64,000 bases of DNA from Bog-105 sp965277855 (GCA_965277855.1 OZ255847.1:4960001-5024000); one strand, 5' to 3'; shown: positions 41,504 through 50,745, counted from the first letter of the stretch. Translations and numbers: made by a program. The notes: generated from the letters alone by a model not told the origin.

Positions 41504-42563
41504 CGGCGGAACCTCCCTGGATCGTGCTGATCCCGAAACCAATGGGTGCAAGTGCCGGTTTATCGACCGCTCCCGATTCGGCAATCTGTAAGAACAGGGT
41601 TTCGTTGCTTTGCTTGAAGCTCGGACGTTCGAAAACCGCCACACCATCGACCCGTTGCTGTGGCCCGAGTCGATGCGCCGACAGGCGATAATCACTCACC
41701 GGCAACTGCTCTCCAACCGTCCACTTCTTCTTCACTTTCCCGCCTAGTTGCACTTGTGGTGGCAGGATTTCAATCGCGTGATGGGCCGGATTCAACACCG
41801 AAAACAGCACCACCACTTGAGTTCCGTTATCGATCACATCGCTGACGCCGGCCCGGACACGCTTGCCAGGCGCAATCTCACCAGGCTTCTGGCCATATAG
41901 CGTTGGAAGAGGCGCTTGCTGTTGCCGGGCGAGAAGCGTATCGAGAGGACTTCGATTGTTGTTCGACTCGACGGCTGTCGTCGTGAGAACAGCGGGCGTG
42001 AGCGTAGGACCCGATTTCGTTGTCGCAGACGCTTTCGGCAAAGCTGTCTCTAGCGGCCGCGTTTCAGCCACAAAGAGACTCGGCGCGGACCGTTCCTCGA
42101 GAAAACTGCCCGGACTCCCCGCCACGTACTGCAGCAGGATATCGACCGTGGCCCCGGAGCCGGCGGCCAAGCCAATGTTACTTAAATCGAGCAGCGCATG
42201 TCTTCCGCTAACGGTCGTGATCTGCAGATTGCTCTCGCAGGCTTCTTCTTTTCTCGGGCGGATCGTCACCAACTGCGGCTCTCCTTCGCTGTGCTCGACT
42301 GCAAAACACTCGGGCGATCCCACCACCACCGAATTCACCGCTTCCGGCAATCGTACGTTCGTGGCGATATCGGGCGCGAGCCGCAAGGAAATAATCTTGT
42401 CGTCGAGTGTCGTTCGAGTGAGAACGTGGAACTCGTAACTCCCGCGCGCGCTGCCGGCCGTTCCCGGCAACGGGACAGGGGGCGGAAGAGAGCTCACGGT
42501 CTGTGCCCCACACCCGAGACCAGCCGTACACAGGATCAAAACGCAGCATTTGGCGCGACTCAT
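41493..42563 (-). CDS. VirB9/TrbG-like channel protein (first copy)
   Basis: A 356-residue protein with a signal peptide (cleavage near GCGAQ, residue 20). The N-terminal domain has TRTTLDDKIISLRLAPDIAT and VGSPECFAVEHSEGEPQLVT, a beta-rich pattern close to VirB9/CagX. The C-terminal half has VIDNGTQVVVLFSVLNPAHH and ends in a flexible tail. It lies directly before VirB10, the normal order. The second VirB9-like gene lies at 23358-24221. Confidence 0.7.
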   Translation of the reverse strand: MSRAKCCVLILCTAGLGCGAQTVSSLPPPVPLPGTAGSARGSYEFHVLTRTTLDDKIISLRLAPDIATNVRLPEAVNSVVVGSPECFAVEHSEGEPQLVTIRPRKEEACESNLQITTVSGRHALLDLSNIGLAAGSGATVDILLQYVAGSPGSFLEERSAPSLFVAETRPLETALPKASATTKSGPTLTPAVLTTTAVESNNNRSPLDTLLARQQQAPLPTLYGQKPGEIAPGKRVRAGVSDVIDNGTQVVVLFSVLNPAHHAIEILPPQVQLGGKVKKKWTVGEQLPVSDYRLSAHRLGPQQRVDGVAVFERPSFKQSNETLFLQIAESGAVDKPALAPIGFGISTIQGGSADER

Positions 42564-43030
42564 GGTTCACCTTCCTGCCGTAATTCGGCTCGGTATCTGG
42601 CAGCCACCTGGCGTACATACAAGTACACATTTTTATCGGCGTAGCGCAGCTGGCGCGCGAGCACAGGCTGTTCTCCGGCGTTATACGCGGCCATCGCAAG
42701 CCGCAGGTCGCCGTGGAATAACTCAACCAAATCGGCCAGATAAGCCGTGCCGGCGCGAATATTCTCGTGAATCCAAAAAGGATGGGTGGCGCCATAGCGT
42801 CGTGCGGTGGCAGGCATCAACTGCATGAGTCCGATCGCGCCCGAGGACGACACCGCTCCCGGGTTCCAAGCCGATTCGACTTGGATTACGGCACGGATGA
42901 GCGCCGGATCGAGACCGTGCTCCCGTGCATAATAGGCTGCACAGCGTCGCGCATACTCGCGTACCGAAACAGCCGGTCCGCCATACGCGCATACGCTCAA
43001 CAGAACGAACAGCCAGAGCGACTTACGCAT
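42560..43030 (-). CDS. VirB1-like lytic transglycosylase
   Basis: A 156-residue exported protein (signal peptide 1-17). The SLT domain has QVESAWNPGAVSSSGAIGLM with the catalytic Glu at position 52, then LMPATARRYG and AYNAGEQPV. It opens the peptidoglycan for the channel. The start overlaps the stop of the MoxR gene and the stop overlaps the VirB9-like start. Confidence 0.92.
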   Translation of the reverse strand: MRKSLWLFVLLSVCAYGGPAVSVREYARRCAAYYAREHGLDPALIRAVIQVESAWNPGAVSSSGAIGLMQLMPATARRYGATHPFWIHENIRAGTAYLADLVELFHGDLRLAMAAYNAGEQPVLARQLRYADKNVYLYVRQVAARYRAELRQEGEP

Positions 43031-43967
43031 GCGCCGCCATCCGGTTCAGTCTTTCGGACTTCAGTTTCGAAACATGCCCTTGGATGTCATAGACGAGCGA
43101 CGCAAACCCGTCGCGCAGCATCAGGCGTTCCCGATCCTTTTCTGTTTTAGCGATGAGCGGGAGAAGCGTATCGCGATCCTCGGCCCGGACCGCCTCGAGG
43201 CCCAGCACGTCGAGCGCATTGACCAGGTCTAGCATCTCTGCAATCGAGGGCTGTTTCTGCAGCCGGTAACCGCGCAGCGCTTGCGCAAAGCCCGCCACTT
43301 CCAACCGCAGATCTTCGCTATGTTCCTGCGTCCGGGCACGAATGATCTCTTGTTCCCGTTCCATCGACGGATGATCGAATTGCATATAGAGACAGCGCCG
43401 CCGTAGGGGATCTCCAATCCGCCGCTGCTGGTTAGAAGTAAGCAGAACAAAGGGAAACGACTTGGCCTTAACGGTGCCGAGGCGAGGAATGCTGACCTGC
43501 CACTCTTCGAGAATTTCCAGCAGTTGCGCCTCGAACTCTTCGCCGACTTTGTCCACTTCGTCGATTAACAACACACAAGGCCTGGGACTTAGAAGCGCCC
43601 GCAAGAGGGGGCCGGCAATAAAGAAGTCCTTTTGATACAGGTGCGCTTTGACGCGCTCCCATTCTCCGTCGGTAAAGGTTCGATCTCCGTAGCGCGAGGT
43701 TAGATAGAGCCGTTGCAACGACTCATCGAAGTGCCCGATGGCTTTCTTGTCATCCAGCCCGGCGTAACACTGCAGCCGCTCAATATGGGTTTCCGCTGCA
43801 ATGGTCACTACCCGCGCCAGTTCGGTCTTGCCGCTTCCCGGCGGACCCTCGGCTAGAATCGGCTTGCCGAGCTTCGATGCCATATAAATCACGTTCAGCA
43901 TCACCGGATCGGCCACATACCGCGCCCGTTCGAGCCGTTGCGCCAGATCTTCTAAAGAGCCGAACAA
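43023..43967 (-). CDS. MoxR-family AAA+ ATPase
   Basis: A TTG at 43967 preceded by TTTGGAGG gives a 314-residue protein; further upstream the open frame runs through a repeat array and is not used. It has Walker A AEGPPGSGKTEL (about 39-50), Walker B CVLLIDEVDK and the sensor segment FPFVLLTSNQQRRIGDPLRR. MoxR proteins act as chaperone-like ATPases for complex assembly. It is the first gene of the VirB1-VirB9-VirB10 operon, suggesting a function in transfer apparatus assembly; a cargo role is also possible. Confidence 0.85.
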   Translation of the reverse strand: MFGSLEDLAQRLERARYVADPVMLNVIYMASKLGKPILAEGPPGSGKTELARVVTIAAETHIERLQCYAGLDDKKAIGHFDESLQRLYLTSRYGDRTFTDGEWERVKAHLYQKDFFIAGPLLRALLSPRPCVLLIDEVDKVGEEFEAQLLEILEEWQVSIPRLGTVKAKSFPFVLLTSNQQRRIGDPLRRRCLYMQFDHPSMEREQEIIRARTQEHSEDLRLEVAGFAQALRGYRLQKQPSIAEMLDLVNALDVLGLEAVRAEDRDTLLPLIAKTEKDRERLMLRDGFASLVYDIQGHVSKLKSERLNRMAAHA

Positions 43968-44134
43968 GACACAATCCTCCAAAGCAAAGTCGATCTTACG
44001 CCGAAAGCAGCGATTCGCGCGCAGAAAGCATGTTGCATCGACCGATAGCGAGAAGGCAATCAAGAAGGAATCAAGTCGTCTGAAGCCAGACCGGACGATC
44101 AAAAATAACGGGAACGGAGAGGAACCGATACCTT

Positions 44135-44322
44135 CCACGCTCGGGAGCCACGTTTCCCCGCGAACTTTTTTCAGGTGAGCCGAAAATGCGGGAGCCGCTT
44201 TTTCCCACGAACTTTTTTGGGTGAACCGAAAGTGAACGGGAGCCACTTTACCCCGCGGACTTTCTCAGAGGTGAACGAAAACGCTCGGGAGCCACGTTTC
44301 CCCGCGAACTTTTTTCAATGGA
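44135..44322. repeat. Tandem ~50-bp repeat array, copy 2
   Basis: Four units share CGGGAGCCACGTTTCCCCGC then GAACTTTTTT and end GAACCGAAA or GAGCCGAAAA. They are the same family and orientation as 9545-9768. The array lies upstream of the MoxR-led operon and downstream of the DUF362 gene. Promoter or binding-site functions are possible, as is origin from transposon ends. Confidence 0.75.
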
Positions 44323-44356
44323 GATCTTGGAGATCTTCCGGTTGATTCGCAAGCGC

Positions 44357-45325
44357 TCAATCAGCAACGAGATGCTCGAACTGCGGCAGAACCCGGAACG
44401 GACGCTCTGGTTTCCAGCTCGATAATTGTCGAATGCGGGTTAGCTCGATGTTTCCGAGAAATCGACCGGCATGGGCAATGTGCTCGACATGCGCCGGATT
44501 CAATCCCATTAGGCGTGCGCACGTCGCATCGGCTGCGACCGGATCGTCTGCTAAGACAAGCTTATGGAGGTCGCGCGCTGTCCCCTGCAGTGGACCGTTG
44601 CCTTCCATTGCGATCACGCCGTCTGCAATCACAAAGTGGATCGGCACGGTCGCACAGATATCCAGGATGCTCTCGCTGATGCCCTGCCAATGAAGAAGAT
44701 TCTTGGGCCAGCCATACTTCTGGCCCGGCACGATGCCAAACATATTCTTTAAACTGAGGGTCACGCCCGCCCAATGATGTGTTTTGATCTTTGGCATTGA
44801 CACGATCAGGTCGGCTTCGAGAACAGTTACTGGCAACCAGAGGGAACCAAGCCCTGTATACGAAGCTTTGAGCGGAACGTGGCGCAGTTCGTCCCGGTTC
44901 AAATCCACGAAGCGGATTCTGTCGGAGAGTTGCTCTGGCAGGTGCGCCGCAGAGGTGACCCACTCGGTATCGCGTTGATGGCCAGGTCCTTCCCCCACGA
45001 CTACCGATTGGGCGCCCAGGCGGAGAAAGCAGCGGGCGGCCGCGCCAACGAGCCTCGAATCGGCGTTGACAGGACCAGGCAAAATCTCGACGAGGTTCGG
45101 CTTAAGCAAGACTCGCTTCCCGCGAACCGCCAGAGGAAAAGCTCGGAGGCCATCCAACAGCTGTTCTTCGAGATGGGATCCATACTCTGGAATATCGAGT
45201 ACCGCCACTGTCGACGTCTTCTTGCGGTAAGAGACCGAATACTTTGGCGCATACAACTTCGTAGCAAGGGCCGCAGACGTCGTAGCTGCCATCCCAGTCG
45301 AAATAAAACGCCGTCGATTCGTCAT
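44357..45325 (-). CDS. DUF362 family protein with a Tat signal
   Basis: The ATG at 45325 overlaps the stop of the upstream gene and gives a 322-residue protein starting MTNRRRFISTGMAATTSAAL, a typical twin-arginine signal. The DUF362 core has VLLKPNLVEILPGPVNADSR, VVGEGPGH, SMPKIKTHHWAGVTLSLKN and a later ADDPVAADATCARLMGLNP. DUF362 proteins are often linked to iron-sulfur enzymes, but no Cys cluster motif is present here. With its upstream partner it forms a two-gene cargo operon between the integrase and the transfer genes. The substrate is unknown. Confidence 0.85.
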   Translation of the reverse strand: MTNRRRFISTGMAATTSAALATKLYAPKYSVSYRKKTSTVAVLDIPEYGSHLEEQLLDGLRAFPLAVRGKRVLLKPNLVEILPGPVNADSRLVGAAARCFLRLGAQSVVVGEGPGHQRDTEWVTSAAHLPEQLSDRIRFVDLNRDELRHVPLKASYTGLGSLWLPVTVLEADLIVSMPKIKTHHWAGVTLSLKNMFGIVPGQKYGWPKNLLHWQGISESILDICATVPIHFVIADGVIAMEGNGPLQGTARDLHKLVLADDPVAADATCARLMGLNPAHVEHIAHAGRFLGNIELTRIRQLSSWKPERPFRVLPQFEHLVAD

Positions 45326-46257
45326 ACCGGAACAATAAAGGGGTGAATCATCTGTTCGCAACGTAGAGCCAGCAGTGCGAGCGCGAGAGTAGCGTTGTTG
45401 GACGGCAGCTCGGGTGCGTTGTTGATTTGCTCCACTACCCTGCCCTGGACTGCCGCGAAGTCGCGGCCGTAGGCGGCCAAGCACAAAACCGTCCATGACA
45501 GGCTCGCAATGCCCTGCTCAGCAAGCGCCTGCCTTTCCAGCCAATCCATGCCCACCCGAATCACAGGATGATCCGGCTCTGCCTGTAAGCCGAGCAGCGC
45601 AATGGCGGTCGACTCCACGTGAGCCATCAACGGAACACCAAAGACCACACTGTTCCCTGCGTTCCAGCCTCCCTCAGGACAGGAGCGGTCGAGTAGCATG
45701 CTCGCGGCCAGTTGCAACCGTTTCGTGGCTTCCGTGCACGGCTTACAATACACGAACTGCTTCAGCGCTACCATCATCAGCCCGGTCGGGATGACCCAGC
45801 TGCATGCGCCCTCGATCCACGGCCAACCGTAAAGCTCGGGCCGAAACTGCACCGCCCGATCGAAGTGGAACTTGTAGCGCCAGAACCAATTTCCTTCCTT
45901 ACCCTTGTTCGTCAGGGCCCAATCCACCGCGCGGTCGCGGGCCAAAGATGTATCGGCAAGCACGTTGAGGGTAATCAGTGCCAGACTGGTAGCCCAAGAG
46001 GGCTCTTTATCGGGAACGAACGCCGGCCATGCTCCGCGCGAGAGATTCATTTGGAGGAGGTTAGTCAGAGCACGTTCAGACCGACGTTCGTCCAGGCCGA
46101 TCAATGCGAGTGCTCCCAGACACGTTGATTCTGTGTTGGCTTGTAGCCGCTCGCAATAGCTCCAACCACCGGAAGGAAGTTGATGATAGGTAAGTTCCTG
46201 ATACAGCCGTAGTGTTGCTAGGCGCGCGGGCTCGTAGGCTGAAACGAAACGCGTCAT
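45322..46257 (-). CDS. Terpene-cyclase/prenyltransferase-fold repeat protein
   Basis: From the ATG at 46257 the protein has 311 residues with repeated alpha-alpha barrel motifs: LPSGGWSYCERLQANTESTC, then WATSLALITLNVLADT, CPEGGWNAGNSVVFG and ESTAIALLGLQ. These are the QW-like repeats of the squalene-cyclase/prenyltransferase superfamily. The DXDD or DDXD catalytic motif of real cyclases is not seen, so it may be a non-terpenoid member. The stop overlaps the start of the DUF362 gene. Confidence 0.75.
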   Translation of the reverse strand: MTRFVSAYEPARLATLRLYQELTYHQLPSGGWSYCERLQANTESTCLGALALIGLDERRSERALTNLLQMNLSRGAWPAFVPDKEPSWATSLALITLNVLADTSLARDRAVDWALTNKGKEGNWFWRYKFHFDRAVQFRPELYGWPWIEGACSWVIPTGLMMVALKQFVYCKPCTEATKRLQLAASMLLDRSCPEGGWNAGNSVVFGVPLMAHVESTAIALLGLQAEPDHPVIRVGMDWLERQALAEQGIASLSWTVLCLAAYGRDFAAVQGRVVEQINNAPELPSNNATLALALLALRCEQMIHPFIVPV

Positions 46258-46331
46258 GGAAGTTTTGTGGCGGCTTTCGGAGACCCGGGTCAAAAAAACC
46301 GCTCGAGGCCTGGATCTACGGTGAATCAGAG

Positions 46332-46613
46332 CTAGCTTCTTTGCGCTCCCCCACGCTGATTCCATTTGACTCGCTGGCTCGCGTGATCGCGCAACCAATC
46401 GGCGATCTCTTGGCCACGAAATCGCACATTGGACTCGATCTTGTAATGCGGGATTAAACCTTTATCGGCGTAGCTGTATATGGTCTTTGGTTTGATCGCG
46501 ACAATTTCAGACAGTTCTTTGGCTGTCAAGAGCTTTTGAGATTGCAAGAGTTGTTCGAAGACGTCGTCAGAGAGTGCACCGGACGACGGCGGAAAGCTGG
46601 GGGAGGTCGACAT
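46332..46613 (-). CDS. Excisionase-like helix-turn-helix protein
   Basis: A 93-residue protein whose core is a MerR/AlpA-type winged helix: LLTAKELSEIVAIKPKTIYS then GLIPHYKIESNVRFRGQEIA. Such proteins are excisionases or transcription factors controlling integrase. It is located between the integrase gene and the cargo genes in the same direction, and has a GGAGACA site before the start. It probably directs excision of the element. Confidence 0.85.
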   Translation of the reverse strand: MSTSPSFPPSSGALSDDVFEQLLQSQKLLTAKELSEIVAIKPKTIYSYADKGLIPHYKIESNVRFRGQEIADWLRDHASQRVKWNQRGGAQRS

Positions 46614-46859
46614 TGAGTGTCTCCTTTTGATTGATCAAGCGCTCGATCGTCTCTGTCGGCTGGGCGCTTTCCTTTTGTTCTACCCGTTGCTGCCCTTTCC
46701 GTCAAAAATCTTCACCGCAACGCAGCTGAGGCTCTGGCGATGCGTCGGGTTGTACAAGTGTGAATCGGGCAGGCAGACGCAATCGGTGCTGGAACCCTGG
46801 AAACAGGGTCTTTCCGTCAGAGTGGGTTTCCTCGCCTGTCCTGTAGTAATGAGGTTCAA
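46614..46859. other. Intergenic region between integrase and excisionase-like gene
   Basis: No gene is supported in these 246 bases. The region would be expected to hold the promoter of the excisionase-like gene and possibly integrase arm sites, but I see no clear repeats. Confidence 0.4.
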
Positions 46860-48065
46860 CTACGAGGCCCGGCTCGCTTGCCGAGTCGGTGTGGATTCGC
46901 GACCTGCCTTCTTTGGTTTGATCCTCGAGGATGTCCTCGTCGTCCTTCCCGGTATCGCGATCAGGTCCAGGCGGTCATGCACATCCTGAGCTGGCGCGAG
47001 ATAGCGCATGGTGGTCTCGAGCGACTTGTGTCCCATCCAGTGCTGCACCGTGCGCACATCGAATCCGGACCGAAGCATGCTTGTTCCGTACGTCGATCGA
47101 AAAGTCTTGAGATCGAACGTGGAGGCGTCCAATCCGGCGCGAGTCGCGACCTCCTTGCAGCGCCGCAGAAAATTCTGCTCGCGGTTCCCCGTCGGCGAGG
47201 GGAACACGAAGGGGCTGTCGAGGGACGGCGGATGACAGCCGAGCACCTGCGCCAGATCGAGCGGGACAGGCACCTCCCGTTCTTCCCATCGCTTCGGAAA
47301 AAATCCCAGATCCGGTTTCGAGACAACCCGCAGGGTACGCCGGTTCAGATTGAGATCTCTCCAGAACAAATACATCACTTCCTGTTCCCGGAAGCCCGTC
47401 AAGAGAAAGGTGGAAAACAAGGCCAACTCCCAGGGATCGCACGCCGAAAGAAACCGCGACTGTTCCTCGTCCGAGTACACCTTCGGGAGCGAGAGGATGG
47501 CTTCGGGGAGCTGCAGCTCGCGAGTGATATTGCGCCGCCCGTTACGCCGGAAGAACTGGGCGACGATGATCACATTGTGCAGCACAGTGTTAGCGGATAA
47601 GCCGCTCTTCTTGAGTTTGACAACGAAATCGTTCAACTCCTCAATCGAGATCTCTTCTAACCGTCGACCGGGAAACTGTTCTTCAAAGCGCGTGAGTACG
47701 GCGTCGTACTTGCGGTAGGTGTTCGGCTTCTTGAGAGTATCGATCTGGTCGAGATAGCGACGGATCAGACCGGCGAGGAAGACAGGTTCCGGAGCGGGCG
47801 GCGGCTCTGCCGGCTTGTATCGCTGCAGGATGCCGACCTCTGTCGCCGCGAGTTCGGCTTTCTTAATGCGCTGCGCTTCCAGAGCCTGCGAGACGGTATG
47901 GCCGGCCGGGAGGCGCACTCGCTTTCCTTGCTCTCGCCATTCGAGAAAGTAGCTGCCCTCCGGCAGCGCCTTCCAATTCCTTTCCCCGTTCTTCGTGCGG
48001 GGAATTGCTTTGAGAACCCAACGTCCTCCGCATTTGATCTGTTTGACGATATTGACGCGAGCCAT
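46860..48065 (-). CDS. Tyrosine recombinase (ICE integrase)
   Basis: A 401-residue integrase with an N-terminal AP2/arm-like region, a core-binding SAM-like domain (LIRRYLDQIDTLKKPNTYRK) and a catalytic domain. The active site shows R226 (TGFREQE), R323 (TFRSTYGT), H346 (HWMGHKSLETT) and the nucleophile Y355 (MRYL). The usual His of the HxxR box is Lys320 (KTFR), a tolerated variant. It lies next to the tRNA-Gly fragment, so it most likely integrated the element there. Confidence 0.92.
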   Translation of the reverse strand: MARVNIVKQIKCGGRWVLKAIPRTKNGERNWKALPEGSYFLEWREQGKRVRLPAGHTVSQALEAQRIKKAELAATEVGILQRYKPAEPPPAPEPVFLAGLIRRYLDQIDTLKKPNTYRKYDAVLTRFEEQFPGRRLEEISIEELNDFVVKLKKSGLSANTVLHNVIIVAQFFRRNGRRNITRELQLPEAILSLPKVYSDEEQSRFLSACDPWELALFSTFLLTGFREQEVMYLFWRDLNLNRRTLRVVSKPDLGFFPKRWEEREVPVPLDLAQVLGCHPPSLDSPFVFPSPTGNREQNFLRRCKEVATRAGLDASTFDLKTFRSTYGTSMLRSGFDVRTVQHWMGHKSLETTMRYLAPAQDVHDRLDLIAIPGRTTRTSSRIKPKKAGRESTPTRQASRAS

Positions 48066-48186
48066 CGTTCCATTCCCGATAGCATGGAACGACCGAAACG
48101 AACAAAAAGACCGGATCGTATCCGGGCTCTGCTGTGGACAGTAAAGCGGCCAGTAGGCGGGCTAAGTGATTGAAGAATTAAGGTGA

Positions 48187-48224
48187 GGGGGGAAGCTGGC
48201 ATTCTACCGCTGAATTACTCCCGC
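48187..48224 (-). tRNA. 5' half of a tRNA-Gly gene (probable attachment-site remnant)
   Basis: The minus strand reads GCGGGAGTAATTCAGCGGTA then GAATGCCAGCTTCCC, the acceptor 5' strand, D-arm and anticodon stem 5' side of a tRNA-Gly (GCC). After the anticodon loop start the sequence no longer fits a tRNA. It lies 120 bases upstream of the integrase start, in the normal place for an att site. The 3' half is not restored on the element side, so the gene appears non-functional. Confidence 0.7.
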
Positions 48225-48478
48225 GCTCTGTCAATTCAACTATTTAACTGAATCCAATGGAATTTCGAGACCAGCGGCCAGATCTATTCCGTCCCTGCTG
48301 TCTATCCAATACTGCCGTTTAGATGCCAAAATGGACAGCAAAACAGACGGGGCGCCCGCCTTGATCATCGGCCTTCCGCCACTCCTGTGCTGTCCATTCA
48401 TGCGGTCCATTCCGCTCTCCAAAGCTCGTTCCAGGCATACTATAGCACAGGCAATGGGGCTCCGTCCGGTTGTAGTCT
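48225..48478. other. Region between the tRNA fragment and the IS element
   Basis: About 250 bases without a supported gene. It should belong to the chromosome if the tRNA fragment is the right end of the element. Confidence 0.4.
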
Positions 48479-50030
48479 TGTCTCATACAAGATGAGCCTG
48501 AAGGAAAGGTTTATTTCTCAGACAAGATGAGCCTGGAGGGATTTCTGGTAGGAGCCTGCAAGCTGGGTATTGAACATCAGGATGCAGGATGGAGAGAAGC
48601 TGAACCTGGAGCAGATCCGGGAGTTTCTGGAAGCCAGTCAGGATTGGCAGTTCGAGGCGAAGGGCCGGCCTCAGATTTACGCGTGGGTGACAAGCGTTTT
48701 GCGGCAGCACCGATACGGACAGCAAGGACGCGCGGAGAAAGGTTTGCTGCGGCGCTACTTGCTGAAGATGAGCGGGATGAGCCGGGCGCAGATGACACGG
48801 CTGATTGCGCAATACGGGGCAGAGGGGAGGTAAAAGTAGGCGCTTACCGGCGGCATCGTTTTGCGAGCCGGTACACGCGGGCCGACGTGGTCTTGCTGGC
48901 CAGCGTGGATGAAGCGCATGAAACGCTGAGCGGCCCGGCAACCAGCCAGATTCTGCGGCGAGAGTACCGGGAATATGGCCACATCGGCTATGAGCGCTTG
49001 GCCGGGATTTCGTCGGCGCAGATTTATCGTTTACGAAAGAAAGCCACCTATCGGCAGCGGCGTTCGCACTTCACCAAGACACGGCCGGTCCTGGTCACGA
49101 TCGGAGAGCGGCGCCGACCGGAGCCCGCCGGGCGGCCCGGTTATCTACGCGTGGACACGGTGCATCAGGGCGACCGGGAGGGCGTGAAGGGCGTGTATCA
49201 CATCAACGCGGTGGATGAGGTGACGCAGTGGCAAGTGATCGGCTGTACACCGGTCATTAGCGAAGCGTGGCTCCTGCCGCTGTTGGAATCGATGCTGGAA
49301 CAATTCCCCTTTGTCATTCGCGGCTTTCATTCCGACAACGGCAGCGAGTTTGTGAATCACACGGTAGCGAACCTGTTAGGCAAGCTGCTGATCGAACAAA
49401 CCAAGAGCCGACCCCGGCACAGCAACGACAGCGGCTTGGTGGAAGCCAAGAACGGGGCGGTGATTCGCAAACACATGGTTGCGAAGCAATCACGCTTTAG
49501 CGCGATGGGCTACGGTCACATTGCTGCACCGCATGCGGAACGCATTCAGCAGTTCTATCAAGAGCATTTCAATTCGTATCTGAACTTCCATCGACCCTGC
49601 GCGCAAGTCGAGCTGGAAGTAGATGCCAAGGGCAAACAAAGGCGTCGCTACCGGCTCTATCGAACACCGCTGGAGACATTGCTGGCGTTGCCCCAGCCGA
49701 AGCAGTATCTGCGCCGCGGAATGACAGTGAAATCACTCCAGGAAACAGCCCGGCGCATGAGCGACACCGAGGCCGCACGGCGCATGCAACAGGCCAAGCA
49801 AAGCTTGTTTGGAGAAATGCAGCGCAGTGCCTGAGGGCAATGGAAATGACGGGCGGATGGAAAGTGGAGGAAAACCAAAAGCAGGTTCCCCAACCCCCTT
49901 CCCACCGGCCCTTGGAAATCGCTTTCGCGATTTCCACATTCCCACTGCCCCGAACGCGGTTTACCATTCATCGAAAGGAGAACCCAGAAACCAACGCCCC
50001 TACCAACTTCCCTCCAGGCTCATTCTTCGA
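48479..50030 (+). mobile_element. IS element with rve-type transposase (IS481/ISNCY-like)
   Basis: The left side has two copies of ACAAGATGAGCCTG (48488 and 48522). The second, AAGATGAGCCTGGAGGGA, is matched in inverse orientation at the right (AAGAATGAGCCTGGAGGGAA near 50010-50027), and both are followed by GGTAGG. These are the probable terminal inverted repeats. One transposase gene, frameshifted, lies between. A 9-bp hairpin (GGAAATCGC/GCGATTTCC, 49914-49935) sits behind it. Exact ends are estimates. Confidence 0.7.
48570..49834 (+). pseudogene. rve-domain (DDE) transposase with a -1 frameshift
   Basis: The first frame (48570-48833) gives the helical N-terminal part, IREFLEASQDWQFEAKGRPQ and later LLKMSGMSRAQMTRLIAQYG. 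At AGAGGGGAG near 48822 the reading must shift by -1 to continue VKVGAYRRHRFASRYTRADV and the catalytic core: YLRVDTVHQGD, FHSDNGSEF and GLVEAKNGAVIRKHM, the DDE triad. The C-terminal end is complete. The shift may be a mutation, or programmed slippage on the G-run as in other IS families. Confidence 0.75.
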
Positions 50031-50229
50031 TGAGAAAATGCTGTTGTGCTGGCGTAATCACGAGTTCGCCATAGGTAATTAGTAGTCAATGATAATGATG
50101 CGATGCACGGACCGGAACCCCTGACCTCCTGGTCCCGATTTCGCCTTGAAGCTGATCTTCGGGGCACTACTGGCGTTCTGGAAAATATGGCATGTCCGCG
50201 GCGGCGAGCCGATGGCGAGTTGCCTCCCT

Positions 50230-50745
50230 TCTACCGGATAATTTGGCTCTCGTCGGATCTGGAAAGCGTCGAGGATCTAACCATCATCCGTACATTGACG
50301 ATGCCCTACTTCGAGGGACGAGCGAAACAGTGGGGGGGGGTTCGATCGAAATCTGAGAGGTGAACGATGGGAAGAAGCTCTACGGCGGCTCGAGATCTCC
50401 GACTGGCCCGATCTTGTCTTTCGCGCGAAGCTTGTCGGAAGCAATCTGCTCCGCCGCGACTCAGAACTTCTCAATGGTTGCATCGAGCGCGCCCGGGCAT
50501 TCGATGACGCTAGCCCTTCTATAGCGAGTCGGCTCGAAAACAGAATACACTCCTCTCTGAGTCTACGAGGATATCGGAGCAAGAATGGGCCCGGCGGAAG
50601 ATTATCGCCGAGACAATCGCCGACATCATCCAGCTTGAGCATCCGGTGATTCACGAAGTCGATGGCACCCCGCTAGTACTCGATCACAATGTGAGCGCGC
50701 CCGAAGATATCCTGTTGGGGTTGCGATTTCCCGCCTTACGAAGAT
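50230..50745 (+). pseudogene. Decayed gene of unknown function
   Basis: A protein-like frame begins near 50340 (FDRNLRGERWEEALRRLEIS, then DWPDLVFRAKLVGSNLLRRD) and switches near 50560 to ISEQEWARRKIIAETIADII and LVLDHNVSAPEDILLGLRFP, ending near 50745. Further similar-looking sequence lies before a run of ten G at 50331. No family is recognised. The G-run makes a sequencing error possible. Confidence 0.45.

Noticed and set aside
43968..44246. N-terminal extension of the MoxR ATPase
   Set aside because: The extra 93 codons pass through the tandem repeat array and lack a ribosome binding site, whereas a TTG with GGAGG directly precedes the conserved domain.
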